Source: Bog-473 sp963738135
GTDB lineage: Bacteria; Actinomycetota; Acidimicrobiia; Acidimicrobiales; RAAP-2
Length of the DNA stretch: 64,000 bases
NCBI GenBank assembly: GCA_963738135.1
Contig: CAVTVK010000003.1
Location: 310,001-374,000, forward strand
Reading direction: 5' to 3'
This document shows positions 36,293-45,378 of the stretch, in pieces. A program made the translations under genes and the position numbers. The first letter of the stretch is position 1, and the number at the start of each line of letters is the position of its first letter. Below the pieces are notes generated by a model that was not told the origin of the DNA, did no database searches, and worked only from the letters and a program-made list of their open reading frames with translations.

Positions 36293-36886
36293 TCAGGTCG
36301 ACCACTCGGTCAGCAGCTCGTCCGTGGTGGCGAGCCGGGCCACGAAGGCGAGACTGTGCCGGAGCATCGACGCGTGATGCTCCGGTGGCGTGCCCACCGT
36401 GGCGTCCGTCGCCACACTGACCCCGAAGTCCTCGTCGGCCGCGCCCACCGCCACGAGCGGGATGGCCAGATTGGTCGACACGCCCGCCACGACGACGTCC
36501 ACGATGCCCATGTTGCGCAGGATCGTGAGGACCTCGGTCCGATGCACCGGCGAGATGCCCTGGTGCCGTGGGAGCACCAGGTCCTCGGCGTCGAGGCCGA
36601 TCTCCGGCACGATCTCGAGGGCGGCGTCGGAGTCCCTCCAGGACGCCGTCGACGTGGTGGCCCGCATGAGCGGTGAACGCTGGCTGGCCGAGCGCCCTCC
36701 TGCCAGCGGGAGATACGTCAAATGGACCACCTGCACACCCGCCTCGCGGGCACCGGTGGCGAGCCGGGCCATGGCGGCGAGCGCGGGCTGGGCCGCCTCG
36801 GCCAGGGCGGGCAGCACCGACAGGTCGCCGATGACGCCACGCTGGCACTCCACGAAGAGGAGCGCCGTTGTGCGGGGCGCGGTCAC
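36293..36886 (-). CDS. Isochorismatase-like protein lacking the usual catalytic residues
   Basis: 197 residues with the cysteine-hydrolase (nicotinamidase/isochorismatase) alpha/beta fold: TTALLFVECQRGVIGD, then VLPRHQGISPVHRTEV, then DVVVAGVSTNLAIPLVAVGA. Active members have Asp, Lys and Cys at these three places. Here the Asp is Glu (FVEC), the Lys position looks like Arg/His, and the Cys position is occupied by Ala (STNLA). I therefore doubt hydrolase activity of the classical kind. GTG at 36886 is the start used. It may be in one unit with the CoA-transferase gene 16 bp away, which is also on this strand. Confidence 0.78.
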   Translation of the reverse strand: MTAPRTTALLFVECQRGVIGDLSVLPALAEAAQPALAAMARLATGAREAGVQVVHLTYLPLAGGRSASQRSPLMRATTSTASWRDSDAALEIVPEIGLDAEDLVLPRHQGISPVHRTEVLTILRNMGIVDVVVAGVSTNLAIPLVAVGAADEDFGVSVATDATVGTPPEHHASMLRHSLAFVARLATTDELLTEWST

Positions 36887-36902
36887 CGGATCAGCGTCGG
36901 CA

Positions 36903-38130
36903 CTAGGCCAGCACCCCGGCCACCTTGAGCTCGATCATCTCCTCCTCGCTGCAGTCGATGTCGGCGAGGATCTCCTCGCAGTGCTCGTTGAACTCGGGCG
37001 CCCGCTTCGGAGGCGAGGGGACGCCGGCGAACTGCACCGGCGCCGTGACCAGGGTGAAGGCGGTGCCGTCGGCGGTGGCGGTCTCGCCCAGGTGGCCGTT
37101 GGCCTCGACCTGGACGTCCTTCGTGACCTCGATGCTGTCCTGGGCCACGGCCCACTGGCCCTCGAAGGCGTCGAGGCGGTCTCTCCACTCACTCAACGGC
37201 GCCGACTCGAACGCCTCCTTGAGGATGGCCCGGGCCTCGCCGGCATTGGCGGCCAGCTGCTCGTGGGAGGAGAACCGCTCGTCGGTGATCAGGTCCTCGC
37301 GGCCGATGACCCGGCAGGCGCTCGGCCAGTAGCGGAAGCCCTGCAGACACGAGAAGGCGAGGAATCGGTTGTCCTGGGTGAGATAGGTGCCCACGAGAGG
37401 GTTGGGCAGTCCAGGTCCGCCGCCTTTGCTCGGACCGGGCCGCCAGGGCATGTCGAGCTGCAGCGACAGGGCGATGGCCGGGCTCATGGCCCACATGCCC
37501 ACACCGAGCAGCGAGACGTCGAGCGGAAGCGCCTCGCCCGTGCGCTCGCGATGGAAGAGCGCGCCGAGGATGCCGCCGGCGATGGTCATCCCACCGATGG
37601 AGTCGCCGTACCCGGGTCCGGGCTGCCCGGCGAGATAGTCGACGTCGGTGGGCGTCGTGCCCATGGCGCTGCCGGCCCGGCACCAGTAGCTCAGGAAGTC
37701 GTAGCCGCCGCGGTCGGCCTCGGGCCCGCGCTCACCGGCACCCGTGCCCGCCACGTAGATGATGTTCGGGATTGTGGGCCTTGATGTCCTCGAGCTCGAT
37801 GCGCAGCTTCTTCCTGACGGCGGGGACCTTGTTGGTCAGGAAGACGTCGCACGTCGCGGCCAGCCGGTAGATGAGGTCGAGGCCCTTCTCCGTGCTCACG
37901 TCGATGCCGATGCTCTTCTTGCCGCGGTTGGAGTGCTCGAGGAGCACGTGCACGGCGCCCATGGAGGGCATGACACCACTGGAGGCCAGTCCGCGCATGG
38001 CGTCGCCCCGCTCGGGGTGCTCGACCTTGATGACTTCGGCGCCCCAGTCGGCCAGGATGGCCGACGCCGCCGGTACGAAGGTGTGCTCCGCGACCTCAAG
38101 GATGCGAACACCCTTCATGATTTCTGACAA
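36903..38130 (-). CDS. Family III CoA-transferase (CaiB/BaiF type), one frameshift
   Basis: Moves CoA between acyl-CoA and a free acid via a covalent aspartyl-CoA intermediate. N-terminal half: MKGVRILEVAEHTFVPAASA, ADWGAEVIKVEHPERGDAMRG, NRGKKSIGIDVSTEKG. An extra G near 37771 breaks the frame; the correct continuation is NPNIIYVAGTGAGERGPEAD, and the rest (GGYDFLSYWCRAGSAMG, GDSIGGMTIAGGILGALFHRERTG) completes a normal-length protein of about 408 residues. TTG at 38130 is chosen because GGGGAGGA lies 6 bases upstream. Probably one transcript with the ALDH gene upstream. Confidence 0.86.
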
Positions 38131-38278
38131 CGTGAATCCTCCCCTGCCCAAGTGTCACTCTGTGACCGATGCAGCTTTCCTGATGGATCGAGCGCGACGC
38201 CAACCGGGCCGTCACCCGGGCCCGGGCGGCGGACGACAGGCTGCGGCTCGGGCCGGGGCTCCCGACGTCGCGAACGGT

Positions 38279-39780
38279 TTAGGTCGCCGAAGCGCCGTAC
38301 TCGCTTGGCCGCCCCTCCAGAATGACGGTCTTGGTCTCGAGGAAGGGGAGCAGTCCCTCGACACCGCCCTCGCGACCGATGCCGGACTGCTTGAAGCCCC
38401 CGAAGGCAATGCCGAAGTCCGTGCGGAACGCGTTGTGACCCACGGTGCCTGAGCGCAGCTGGCGAGCGACGGCGCGGGCCCGCTCGACGTCGTTGGTGAA
38501 TACCGACGCGTTGAGCCCGTAGATCGTGTCATTGGCGATGGCGATGGCGTCCTGTTCGTTCTGCGCGGGAATCACGCTCAGCACGGGTCCGAAGATCTCC
38601 TCCTGGGCGATCGTCGACGAGTTGTCGACGTTGCCGAAGACGGTGGGCTCCATGAACCACCCCCGGTCGAGATGCTCCGGCCGGTCGGCCGCCCGTGGCC
38701 AAGGTGGCTCCCTCGGCGACGTCCCTTGGCGATGTACCCCTCGACGCGATCACGCTGCCGCTCGGCGACCAACGGGCCCATCTGCGTCTCGGCGTCGAAC
38801 GGGTCGCCCACCCGCACCTGGGAGAAGGTCCCGGCCAGGGCCTCGACGAGCTCGTCATGACGGTGCTGGCTGACGACGATCCGGGTCAGCGAGGAGCAGA
38901 CCTGCCCGGCCAGGAAGCACTCGGCGCGGGCCAGGCTGGTGGCCGCGGTGCCCAGGTCCATGTCGTCCAGAATGACGGCGGCTGACTTGCCGCCCAGCTC
39001 GAGCGTGCAGCGGGCGATCCGCTCGCCGCACAACGAGGCGATGCGACGGCCGGCGGCGGTCGACCCGGTGAACGTGATCTTGTCGACGCGGGGATCGCGT
39101 ACGAGAAGCTCGGACACCTCGCGATCGGCCGTCACCACATTGAGCACTCCGGGTGGGAGGCCGACCGCTTCGGCGATCTCGGCCATGACGTATGCCTCGC
39201 CGGGAGCTTCGGGCGATGCCTTGAGGATGACCGTGCATCCGGCGATGAGGGCGGGTGCGATCTTGTACGTGATGAGGCTCAAGGGGGCGTTCCACGGGAT
39301 GATGGCGCCCACCACGCCGACGGGCTCGCGGGCGAGGAGACCGAACTGGCCGCCCATGGTCGGCCGCGCCTCCTCCTCGAAGGGGAAGGTCTGGGCCAGG
39401 CCCGCGTAGTAGTCGAACGTCGCGGCCGCGCCGGCGACGGATGCCTTGGCGATCACGTGCAGCACGCCCGACTCGCGGGGCCAGATCTGGCCCACGTCGT
39501 CGGCCCGCTGCGCCAGCTGGGCGCCGATGGCACGCAGGAACTCGGCCCGCTGTTCGTGGCTCAGGCGGGGCCACGGTCCCCGATCGAACGCCTCACGTGC
39601 GGCCCCGACGGCACGCGCCATGTCGGCTTCCTTCGCCTCGGCCACGCTGAAGAAGAGCTCCTCGCTGGCCGAGTCGATCACGTCGATCAGCGCGTCCGAC
39701 GAGGGTGCCACCCACTCCCCGCCGATGAAGAAGCGATCCGCGTGTCGCAGGGGCGCACTGATGTCGTTGGTGAGGGCCAT
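38279..39780 (-). CDS. Aldehyde dehydrogenase, two nearby frameshifts in this sequence
   Basis: About 500 residues. Intact in the first frame: DRFFIGGEWVAPSSDALIDV, IIPWNAPLSLITYKIAPALI, ITFTGSTAAGRRIA, LELGGKSAAVILDD (Glu) and FLAGQVCSSLTRIVV (catalytic Cys). Two single-base slips near 38722 and 38690 scramble about 12 codons around ATLATGGRPA; the final part MEPTVFGNVDN..IAQEEIFGPVLSVIP..GIGREGGVEGL is in a third frame to 38279. All catalytic motifs are present, so the enzyme is probably functional in the organism. ATG at 39780 opens MALTNDISAPLRHADRF. Confidence 0.88.
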
Positions 39781-39867
39781 GGCGTCTCCAATCGTGAGGT
39801 CGATCGAAGCTCACCGTACTGCTGTGGGGTCGCCGCGCGGAATCCGCCGGGATCGGTCCGGCGGAGG

Positions 39868-41052
39868 TCAGGTGTCGATGCCGAGTTCCTCCAGCACGTG
39901 GGCGGTGTCAGCCCCGAGGTCCGGGGCACGCCTGGTGACCGTGCGTGCGTGAGGGGCAGCGACGCCTCGTGCCGTTGTGGGCAGCGTGGGCCCAGCGAGG
40001 TCGGCGCTGACGGCGGACATGGAGACGTCGAGGACCCAGCGACCGCCCGCCCGCAGCGCGTCCAGGCACGCACCGGCCGCCGTGAGCCCGGTGAGGGGGT
40101 CGGCGACGGCATCGACGCAGAAGAGGGGGCGGCCGTTGGCGTGGGTCACGAGGTCGCCGGCGGCGGCGGCATCGTCGCCGAAAGCCACTCGGTTGCCCAT
40201 TCGACCGTGTCCGGTGATGGAGACCCAGACCTGTGGCCCGCCGGCGGCGACGGCGGTTGTGGCGTCAAGTCCGTACTGCGCCAGCGCACGGGGTCGACTG
40301 GCCTCGATGACGGCGTCCGCGCGTTGCACGAGGGCATGCAGGATGCGGACGCCGTCGGGCGTGCGCAGGTCGAGGGCGACCGATTGCTTGTGGCCGTTGA
40401 GGAGGTCGTAGAAGGCGCGGGCGCCGCGCCGCGCGCCGTCGGGCCGTTCCGTTGACTCGACCTTCACGACGGTGGCGCCGGAGCGGGCCAGGAGGTCGCC
40501 GCACAGCGGGCCGGCCCACAGCGCGGACAGGTCGACGACGACGGCGCCGGTGGCGTCCGGTCGTGGCGGCGCGTCGCCGAGTGCGGTGGAGACGACGGCC
40601 GGGCGTCGCTCGGGACCGGCCGCCTCCCCGACGCGGGCGACCGGCAGTCCGAGGAGTTGGGCTCGCTCGGTCATGGTGATCGGATCCCTGTGACGCAGGT
40701 TCTCCGCCACGGCGGACCACACGGCCGGCGTGGTCGTTGGTGCCGCCTCGAGTTCGAGCCAGGCTGCAACCATCTCCATGTCCTCCTCGCGGGGAAGTGA
40801 GACCGCGAGGAACTCGTCCGCGCAGGGCAGCAGGCGACAGCTCCCCCCGCAACTCGTCGCACCCCTGCGCCACAGGCCCATGAGCGCGGCGCGCTCGCCC
40901 AGGAGCGCGAGCGCGTCGAGGCCCGGGAAGGGGCGGGCCAGACGATCGATGCCGTCCACCAGGCCCTGCGGGGGACCCAGTGGCTCGTCGGGCCATCCGG
41001 TGAGCGCCATGGCGCCGCTCCTGGCCCAGCGCTCCACCCGAGGGTCGTCCAC
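39868..41052 (-). CDS. CoA-transferase family III-like protein with unusual domain order
   Basis: 394 residues. The region that normally begins a CaiB-type protein (GAVVVDLSALWAGPLCGDLL, SGATVVKVESTERPDGARRG, LLNGHKQSVALDLRTPDG) starts only at about residue 165. The first 160 residues form a separate segment (WARSGAMALTGWPDEPLGPP, LALLGERAALMGLWRRG) that looks like the CaiB large-domain start displaced to the front, while the usual C-terminal 150 residues are missing. It may be a circular rearrangement or a half-size subunit. GTG at 41052 is the start. It diverges from a crotonase gene, whose own N-terminal extension is also unusual. Confidence 0.72.
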   Translation of the reverse strand: MDDPRVERWARSGAMALTGWPDEPLGPPQGLVDGIDRLARPFPGLDALALLGERAALMGLWRRGATSCGGSCRLLPCADEFLAVSLPREEDMEMVAAWLELEAAPTTTPAVWSAVAENLRHRDPITMTERAQLLGLPVARVGEAAGPERRPAVVSTALGDAPPRPDATGAVVVDLSALWAGPLCGDLLARSGATVVKVESTERPDGARRGARAFYDLLNGHKQSVALDLRTPDGVRILHALVQRADAVIEASRPRALAQYGLDATTAVAAGGPQVWVSITGHGRMGNRVAFGDDAAAAGDLVTHANGRPLFCVDAVADPLTGLTAAGACLDALRAGGRWVLDVSMSAVSADLAGPTLPTTARGVAAPHARTVTRRAPDLGADTAHVLEELGIDT

Positions 41053-41113
41053 TTCGGCAGGGTAACGTTTCGCGATCCTCGATCCTCTCAGCGCCGACGC
41101 ACTGCTCGCCGAG

Positions 41114-42067
41114 TTGCGCAGCGAGATCACTCCTGAGCGCACCGGTGCCGTCCTGGTCGACCTGCACGACGGGTTGGCTGATCCCGGCGAGACGCCGGCG
41201 GAGGCCCGGGCGAGCCTGCCCTTCGTCGTCGTGGGCGTCAGCCACGGTGAGATCGCGGACGGCTGGCTCGACCTGTGTGACGTCGTGGTCGACGCGGATT
41301 CCGGCGATGCGGCGTTGGAACGGATTGCGGCGAACGTCACCGACCACCCAATTACGGCGACGGCGCTGGCACTGTTGCTGCGGGGGCAGCAATCGGCGTC
41401 GGTGGGCGACGGCCTCGTGGCGGAGTCCGCCGCCTACTCGGTCCTGCAGTCCGGGCCCGAGTTCGCCGCCTGGCGCGCCGCGCATCCGGCGCGATCCGAC
41501 CATGGCCCCGAGCACGATGCAGGACCACGGCTCCGTGTGGTCCGCGACGGGTCGACGATGTCGATCACACTGAACCGGCCCCGTCGGCTCAACGCGCTCG
41601 ATGCGCCCATGCGCGATGAGCTGGTCGAGGCGCTCACGTTGGCCGCCGTCTCTCCCGATGTCGAGCGGGTGGAGCTGCGGGGCGCAGGTCGGGCCTTCTG
41701 CGCCGGGGGCGATCTCGACGAATTCGGCCGCAGGTCGGATCCGGCCACCGCACATGTGATCCGTCTGCAACGGAGTGTCGGGCGCACGCTCGCCCGGCTC
41801 GAGAAGCCGACAGTGAGCTACGTGCACGGCGCGTGCATGGGATCGGGAATCGAGCTCGCTGCCTTCACCGACTGGGTCGTGGCGGCGGCGGACACCCAGA
41901 TCGCGCTGCCGGAGATCGGTTTCGGCTTGGTCCCGGGCGCGGGCGGCACCGTCAGCCTCACCCAACGGATCGGGCGCCTGCGCACGGCGTGGCTCGCCTT
42001 CTCTGCTTGCACCATCGACGCGGCGACCGCGAAGAGCTGGGGTCTGGTCGACGAGCTCGAAGCCTGA
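41114..42067 (+). CDS. Enoyl-CoA hydratase/isomerase with ~140-residue N-terminal extension
   Basis: 317 residues. The crotonase domain begins near residue 140 (STMSITLNRPRRLNALDAPM), with the oxyanion-hole loop GAGRAFCAGGDLDEF and HGACMGSGIELAAF, and PEIGFGLVPGAGGTVSL. In active hydratases a Glu follows in this last loop; ALPEIGFG retains one. The extension (AVLVDLHDGLADPGETP, LPFVVVGVSHGEIADGWL) is folded-looking but I do not recognise it. The start is awkward: TTG at 41114 is the first initiation codon, yet the frame is open back to a TAA about 50 bases earlier and reads RFAILDPLSADALLAE, which also looks coding. Confidence 0.75.
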   Translation: MRSEITPERTGAVLVDLHDGLADPGETPAEARASLPFVVVGVSHGEIADGWLDLCDVVVDADSGDAALERIAANVTDHPITATALALLLRGQQSASVGDGLVAESAAYSVLQSGPEFAAWRAAHPARSDHGPEHDAGPRLRVVRDGSTMSITLNRPRRLNALDAPMRDELVEALTLAAVSPDVERVELRGAGRAFCAGGDLDEFGRRSDPATAHVIRLQRSVGRTLARLEKPTVSYVHGACMGSGIELAAFTDWVVAAADTQIALPEIGFGLVPGAGGTVSLTQRIGRLRTAWLAFSACTIDAATAKSWGLVDELEA

Positions 42068-42095
42068 CACGTTGGGGATGGTCGCGCGGAGGGAA

Positions 42096-43349
42096 TTAGG
42101 TCGAGGCGACGGACCAGTCCGGCGCCGAGGCCCTCGTCCAAAGCGGCGAAGGGCGCGAGGTCATGACCCGGCCTGTCGGGCCGACGATGGTGAGCTCGTC
42201 ATTGGCGTTGCCGGACATGGACCAGCCCTTGCGGTGCACCACTCCGTGGTGATGTCGGCACAAGAGCGCGAGATTGTCCAGGTCGGTGCGACCGGTCGGT
42301 TTCCACGGGACGATGTGGTGCACGTCGGCAAAGGTCACCGCCGCACAACCGGGGAAGCGGCACTCTCGATCCCGCCGCATCACCTCTCTGCGCTGGGCCT
42401 CGCTCGGAAATCGCCTGGCCCGACCCTCGTACATCGTGTGCCCCACGTCGTCGTCGACCGCCACCGCGACCGGGCCATCACAGGCGAACCGCTGCACCGT
42501 GGCCACGTCGACCAGGCCATGGTGCTCGAGCTCGGCGGCCAGCTCGCTGGGCTCGACCTGCTCGTCAACCAGGGCCTGGAGGGGGACGTGGAGCACGACC
42601 AGCTTGGAACTCGCCGAACCCGCTTGGCCGGACGACGAGCCGAGCAGCTCCAGGAACCCCTCGCAAAGTCGTTCGTCCCAAGGGGTCTCACCCTCGGAGG
42701 GGATCCTCTTGGCTCGGGCCTCCAAGGTGGCCTTGGTCTCGGCGTACTCGAGAGCCGGCAGTTGGAGCGTCATGGTGCGAACGGTGTCGTTGCAGCGCAG
42801 CGTCCCCTTGTCGCGCGCAGACCGACATCCCGACGTGGCCGCCGCCCGCGCCGCCAGCGTCCGGGCCACGCCGGCCAGTTCACGCACCGAATGCACCTGG
42901 GCCTCCGCACACAGCTCTCGATCGCTCGCAGGCGTGGCCACGTCGGCCACGGCACGGACCTTGTCGAAGGAGACGTCGCCCGAGCTCATGGCGCCGACGA
43001 GGTGGGGGAGGTCGGCAGCCCTTTGCGCCACACGCACGTAGGAGCGTGCCGTGGCCGCCGAGACACCGAAGCGCTCGGTCGTCCAGGCTTCGGTCGAGGT
43101 GGCGCCGTCGTCCTCGAAGGACCGGCGCCGCTCGACCTCACCCAAGCGGGTCACGGCCTTGCCCTGGAGCGTCGCGATCTGGGCGAAGATCCCATGGAGG
43201 TCCTCCGCCAGCTCCTTGTTCGACAACGCGGCCACGTCGTCGGCACCGGGAGGGGCCACGTCGGGAGCTGTCTCGGGCATCGGAGGGGAATGGTCCGGCC
43301 CGCCGGAAGCAGAGCGCGCAGAATCGGGCGGCATACCCACTTCGGTCAT
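42096..43349 (-). CDS. DUF222/HNH protein (REP13E12-like)
   Basis: About 417 residues. A helical DUF222 region (LSNKELAEDLHGIFAQIATLQ, TERFGVSAATARSYVRVAQ) and a C-terminal HNH nuclease core: CRFPGCAAVTFADVHHIVPW, then LDNLALLCRHHHGVVHRKGW, with CxxC-like and His-rich metal ligands. The family is often present in many copies in actinobacterial chromosomes and is linked to repetitive 13E12 elements; its biological role is unclear. I took ATG at 43349 (MTEVGMPPDSA); a GTG at 43394 would add 15 residues. It converges with the crotonase gene, with 28 bp between. Confidence 0.87.
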   Translation of the reverse strand: MTEVGMPPDSARSASGGPDHSPPMPETAPDVAPPGADDVAALSNKELAEDLHGIFAQIATLQGKAVTRLGEVERRRSFEDDGATSTEAWTTERFGVSAATARSYVRVAQRAADLPHLVGAMSSGDVSFDKVRAVADVATPASDRELCAEAQVHSVRELAGVARTLAARAAATSGCRSARDKGTLRCNDTVRTMTLQLPALEYAETKATLEARAKRIPSEGETPWDERLCEGFLELLGSSSGQAGSASSKLVVLHVPLQALVDEQVEPSELAAELEHHGLVDVATVQRFACDGPVAVAVDDDVGHTMYEGRARRFPSEAQRREVMRRDRECRFPGCAAVTFADVHHIVPWKPTGRTDLDNLALLCRHHHGVVHRKGWSMSGNANDELTIVGPTGRVMTSRPSPLWTRASAPDWSVAST

Positions 43350-43538
43350 GCGGGAGATGGCTCCGAATGCCGCGCCAGCTGGGGAAACGATCACCTGGGC
43401 TGAGGACGATGGGCGCCCGCGGGACGCCTTCCCTTACGCTCTGGCCTGGACCATTGCAGGAGGGTCGACCAGCATGCGCAACTTCATCGTCGAGCAGGGA
43501 CGAGGCCTGCCCCGGGGGCCACTCGGCCAGTCGCAGTC

Positions 43539-44654
43539 GTGACCGAGGCGTCGCGCCAAGGGCACACGCACGCCCATCCGCGTCCGAGCCCGGCACCGGG
43601 ACCGCCGCACGCCCAGCGCGCCCGCGGTGCAGCGGCGGCCAACGACCCTTTCCCCGGGGTGGAGAAGGTCCGTGACGGCTTGTGGAGTATCCCGGTCCCG
43701 CTCCCGAACAACTCGTTGCGGTACGTGCTCGTGTACGTGTTCGAGACGGATCGTGGCCCCTACCTCATCGACGCCGGGTGGAACACCGACGATGCCTTCG
43801 GAGCGCTGCAGAACGGCATGAAGGAGGTCGGCTGCGACATCACCGACGTGCAGGGCGTGATGGTGACCCACATCCACCCCGATCACTACGGGCTGGCCGG
43901 GCGGATCAGGGAGGCGTCGGGCGCCTGGATCTCGCTGCACCCGGCCGATGCCGAGCTCATCCACGACCGCTACGACGAGCCGGACGACCTGCTGGACCGG
44001 GTGGCGGCCGCCCTGCGTCGCATGGGTGCGCCCGACGAGGAGCTCGAGCCTCTGCGCAACGCGGCCATGCCGGTGCGCCAGCTGGTCGACGCCGTCGTGC
44101 CCGACCTCTTGCTGGAAGACGGGGCGCGGCCGGAGGTCCCCGGCTGGGACCTCACCGCGATCTGGACACCGGGCCACTCGCCCGGGCACCTCTGTTTCTA
44201 CGAGGCCCACCAGGAGCTCATGCTCTCCGGCGACCACGTGCTGCCGCGCATCACGCCGAACATCCCCTACCACCCGCAGGCCGGGGCGAATCCGCTGGGC
44301 GACTATCTCGCCTCGCTCGACAAGCTCGAGCCGTACGAGGTCAGCGAGGTGCTGCCGGCCCACGAGTACCGGTTCGACGACCTGCACGCCCGCCTCGAGG
44401 AGTTGCGCCAGCACCACCGGGACCGCTTCGGCGAGATCGTGGCGATTTTGCGGGAAGGTCCGCACACCGCGTGGGACGTGGCGCAGCACATGAAGTGGTC
44501 ACGCCCGTGGGACGACATCGCCGGGTTCATGCGGCGGGCTGCCGTGGGAGAGGCGGTTTCGCACCTGCGCGTCCTGGAAATCGACGGCGTGGTGCAGGTG
44601 GAGGACGGCGAGCCGGCGCTGTGGTCGCTGACGGAGGGCCGGTCGGCCGGCTGA
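43539..44654 (+). CDS. MBL-fold metallo-hydrolase, LACTB2-like
   Basis: 371 residues. A His/Pro-rich start (GHTHAHPRPSPAPGPPHAQ) of about 35 residues precedes the domain VRDGLWSIPVPLPNNSLRYV. Zn ligands are seen in VTHIHPDHYGLAG (HxHxDH), WTPGHSPGHLCFY (His), LSGDHVLPRI (Asp) and LPAHEYRF (His). The C-terminus carries a winged-helix-like segment (TAWDVAQHMKWSRPWDD). This architecture is that of LACTB2-like or thioester/nuclease-type MBL enzymes in actinobacterial acyl-CoA regions. GTG at 43539 starts the frame. Substrate unknown. Confidence 0.85.
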   Translation: MTEASRQGHTHAHPRPSPAPGPPHAQRARGAAAANDPFPGVEKVRDGLWSIPVPLPNNSLRYVLVYVFETDRGPYLIDAGWNTDDAFGALQNGMKEVGCDITDVQGVMVTHIHPDHYGLAGRIREASGAWISLHPADAELIHDRYDEPDDLLDRVAAALRRMGAPDEELEPLRNAAMPVRQLVDAVVPDLLLEDGARPEVPGWDLTAIWTPGHSPGHLCFYEAHQELMLSGDHVLPRITPNIPYHPQAGANPLGDYLASLDKLEPYEVSEVLPAHEYRFDDLHARLEELRQHHRDRFGEIVAILREGPHTAWDVAQHMKWSRPWDDIAGFMRRAAVGEAVSHLRVLEIDGVVQVEDGEPALWSLTEGRSAG

Positions 44655-44670
44655 TCGGGCGCTGACAGGT

Positions 44671-44705
44671 CTGGCGTCTGGCGTCTGGCGTCTGGCGTCT
44701 GGCGT
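44671..44705. repeat. Five perfect tandem copies of a 7-bp unit
   Basis: CTGGCGT is repeated five times without change in the short gap between the convergent MBL and TetR genes. Similar flanking sequence (GACAGGT before, TGTCAGGT after) surrounds the run. It is a microsatellite-like slippage tract; its length is likely variable and its 3' end reaches the TetR stop codon at 44708. Confidence 0.95.
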
Positions 44706-44707
44706 TG

Positions 44708-45370
44708 TCAGGTCTGTCGCTGTACACCAAGCGCACGATCGCAGAACGAGCGCACCTGGCGTGCCGCCTCGACCCGCGACACGGACCTGTCCCGGGCGGG
44801 GTCGAGGCCCGCCGCCGCCCACACCACGGACTGGATGAGCGGCGCATCGGCCGCCGGGTCGGCGAGGAGGAAGGATCCGTCGGCCGCCCCCCGGCGCAGC
44901 AGCGCCTCCAGCGGTGCGGTCAGGACCGCCGAGGCCCGACGCATTTCGTCGACGTAGCCGTCTGCCTTCATGGCTGCGGGCGAGCCGAGCACGCTGATGC
45001 GGGCGGCCTTCACGTGGGAGCGGTCGAAGCTGAGGATCTCGTCGATCCACGCATGGAGTGCCTCGCGCGGTGAGGCCGCCGCGTCGACCTTGGCCTGCAG
45101 GCGTGCCGCCGCCTCGTCAGCCTCTCGTCGGAAGAGCGCACACAGCAGCTGATCCTTGGACTGGAAGTGCCGGTAGAACGATCGGGTAGACAGATCCGCC
45201 TCGCGGAGGATGTCGGCCACGGCGGCGTCGGCGTAGCCGTTGCGCTCTATGACGACGAGTGCGGCATTGAGAAGGAGTCGGAGCTCATCTTCTGTCTCGA
45301 AGCGACGGGGCCGTCCTGTCCGGGTCGGCGGAGCAGGCCTGGACCGACTGACAGTTCCGACAGTTCCCAC
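44708..45370 (-). CDS. TetR/AcrR-family transcriptional regulator
   Basis: 220 residues. The N-terminal HTH is clear: LRLLLNAALVVIERNGYADA, VADILREADLSTRSFYRHFQ, SKDQLLCALFRREADEAA. The rest is helical and would bind a small ligand. TetR proteins in acyl-CoA regions are often repressors that respond to an acyl-CoA; this one may control the adjacent DUF2889 gene (8 bp upstream, same strand) and perhaps more distant genes. GTG at 45370 opens a Thr/Val repeat (VGTVGTVSRSRPAPPTRTGR) before the HTH; the real start could be later. Confidence 0.9.
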   Translation of the reverse strand: MGTVGTVSRSRPAPPTRTGRPRRFETEDELRLLLNAALVVIERNGYADAAVADILREADLSTRSFYRHFQSKDQLLCALFRREADEAAARLQAKVDAAASPREALHAWIDEILSFDRSHVKAARISVLGSPAAMKADGYVDEMRRASAVLTAPLEALLRRGAADGSFLLADPAADAPLIQSVVWAAAGLDPARDRSVSRVEAARQVRSFCDRALGVQRQT

Positions 45371-45378
45371 CGTCGACC

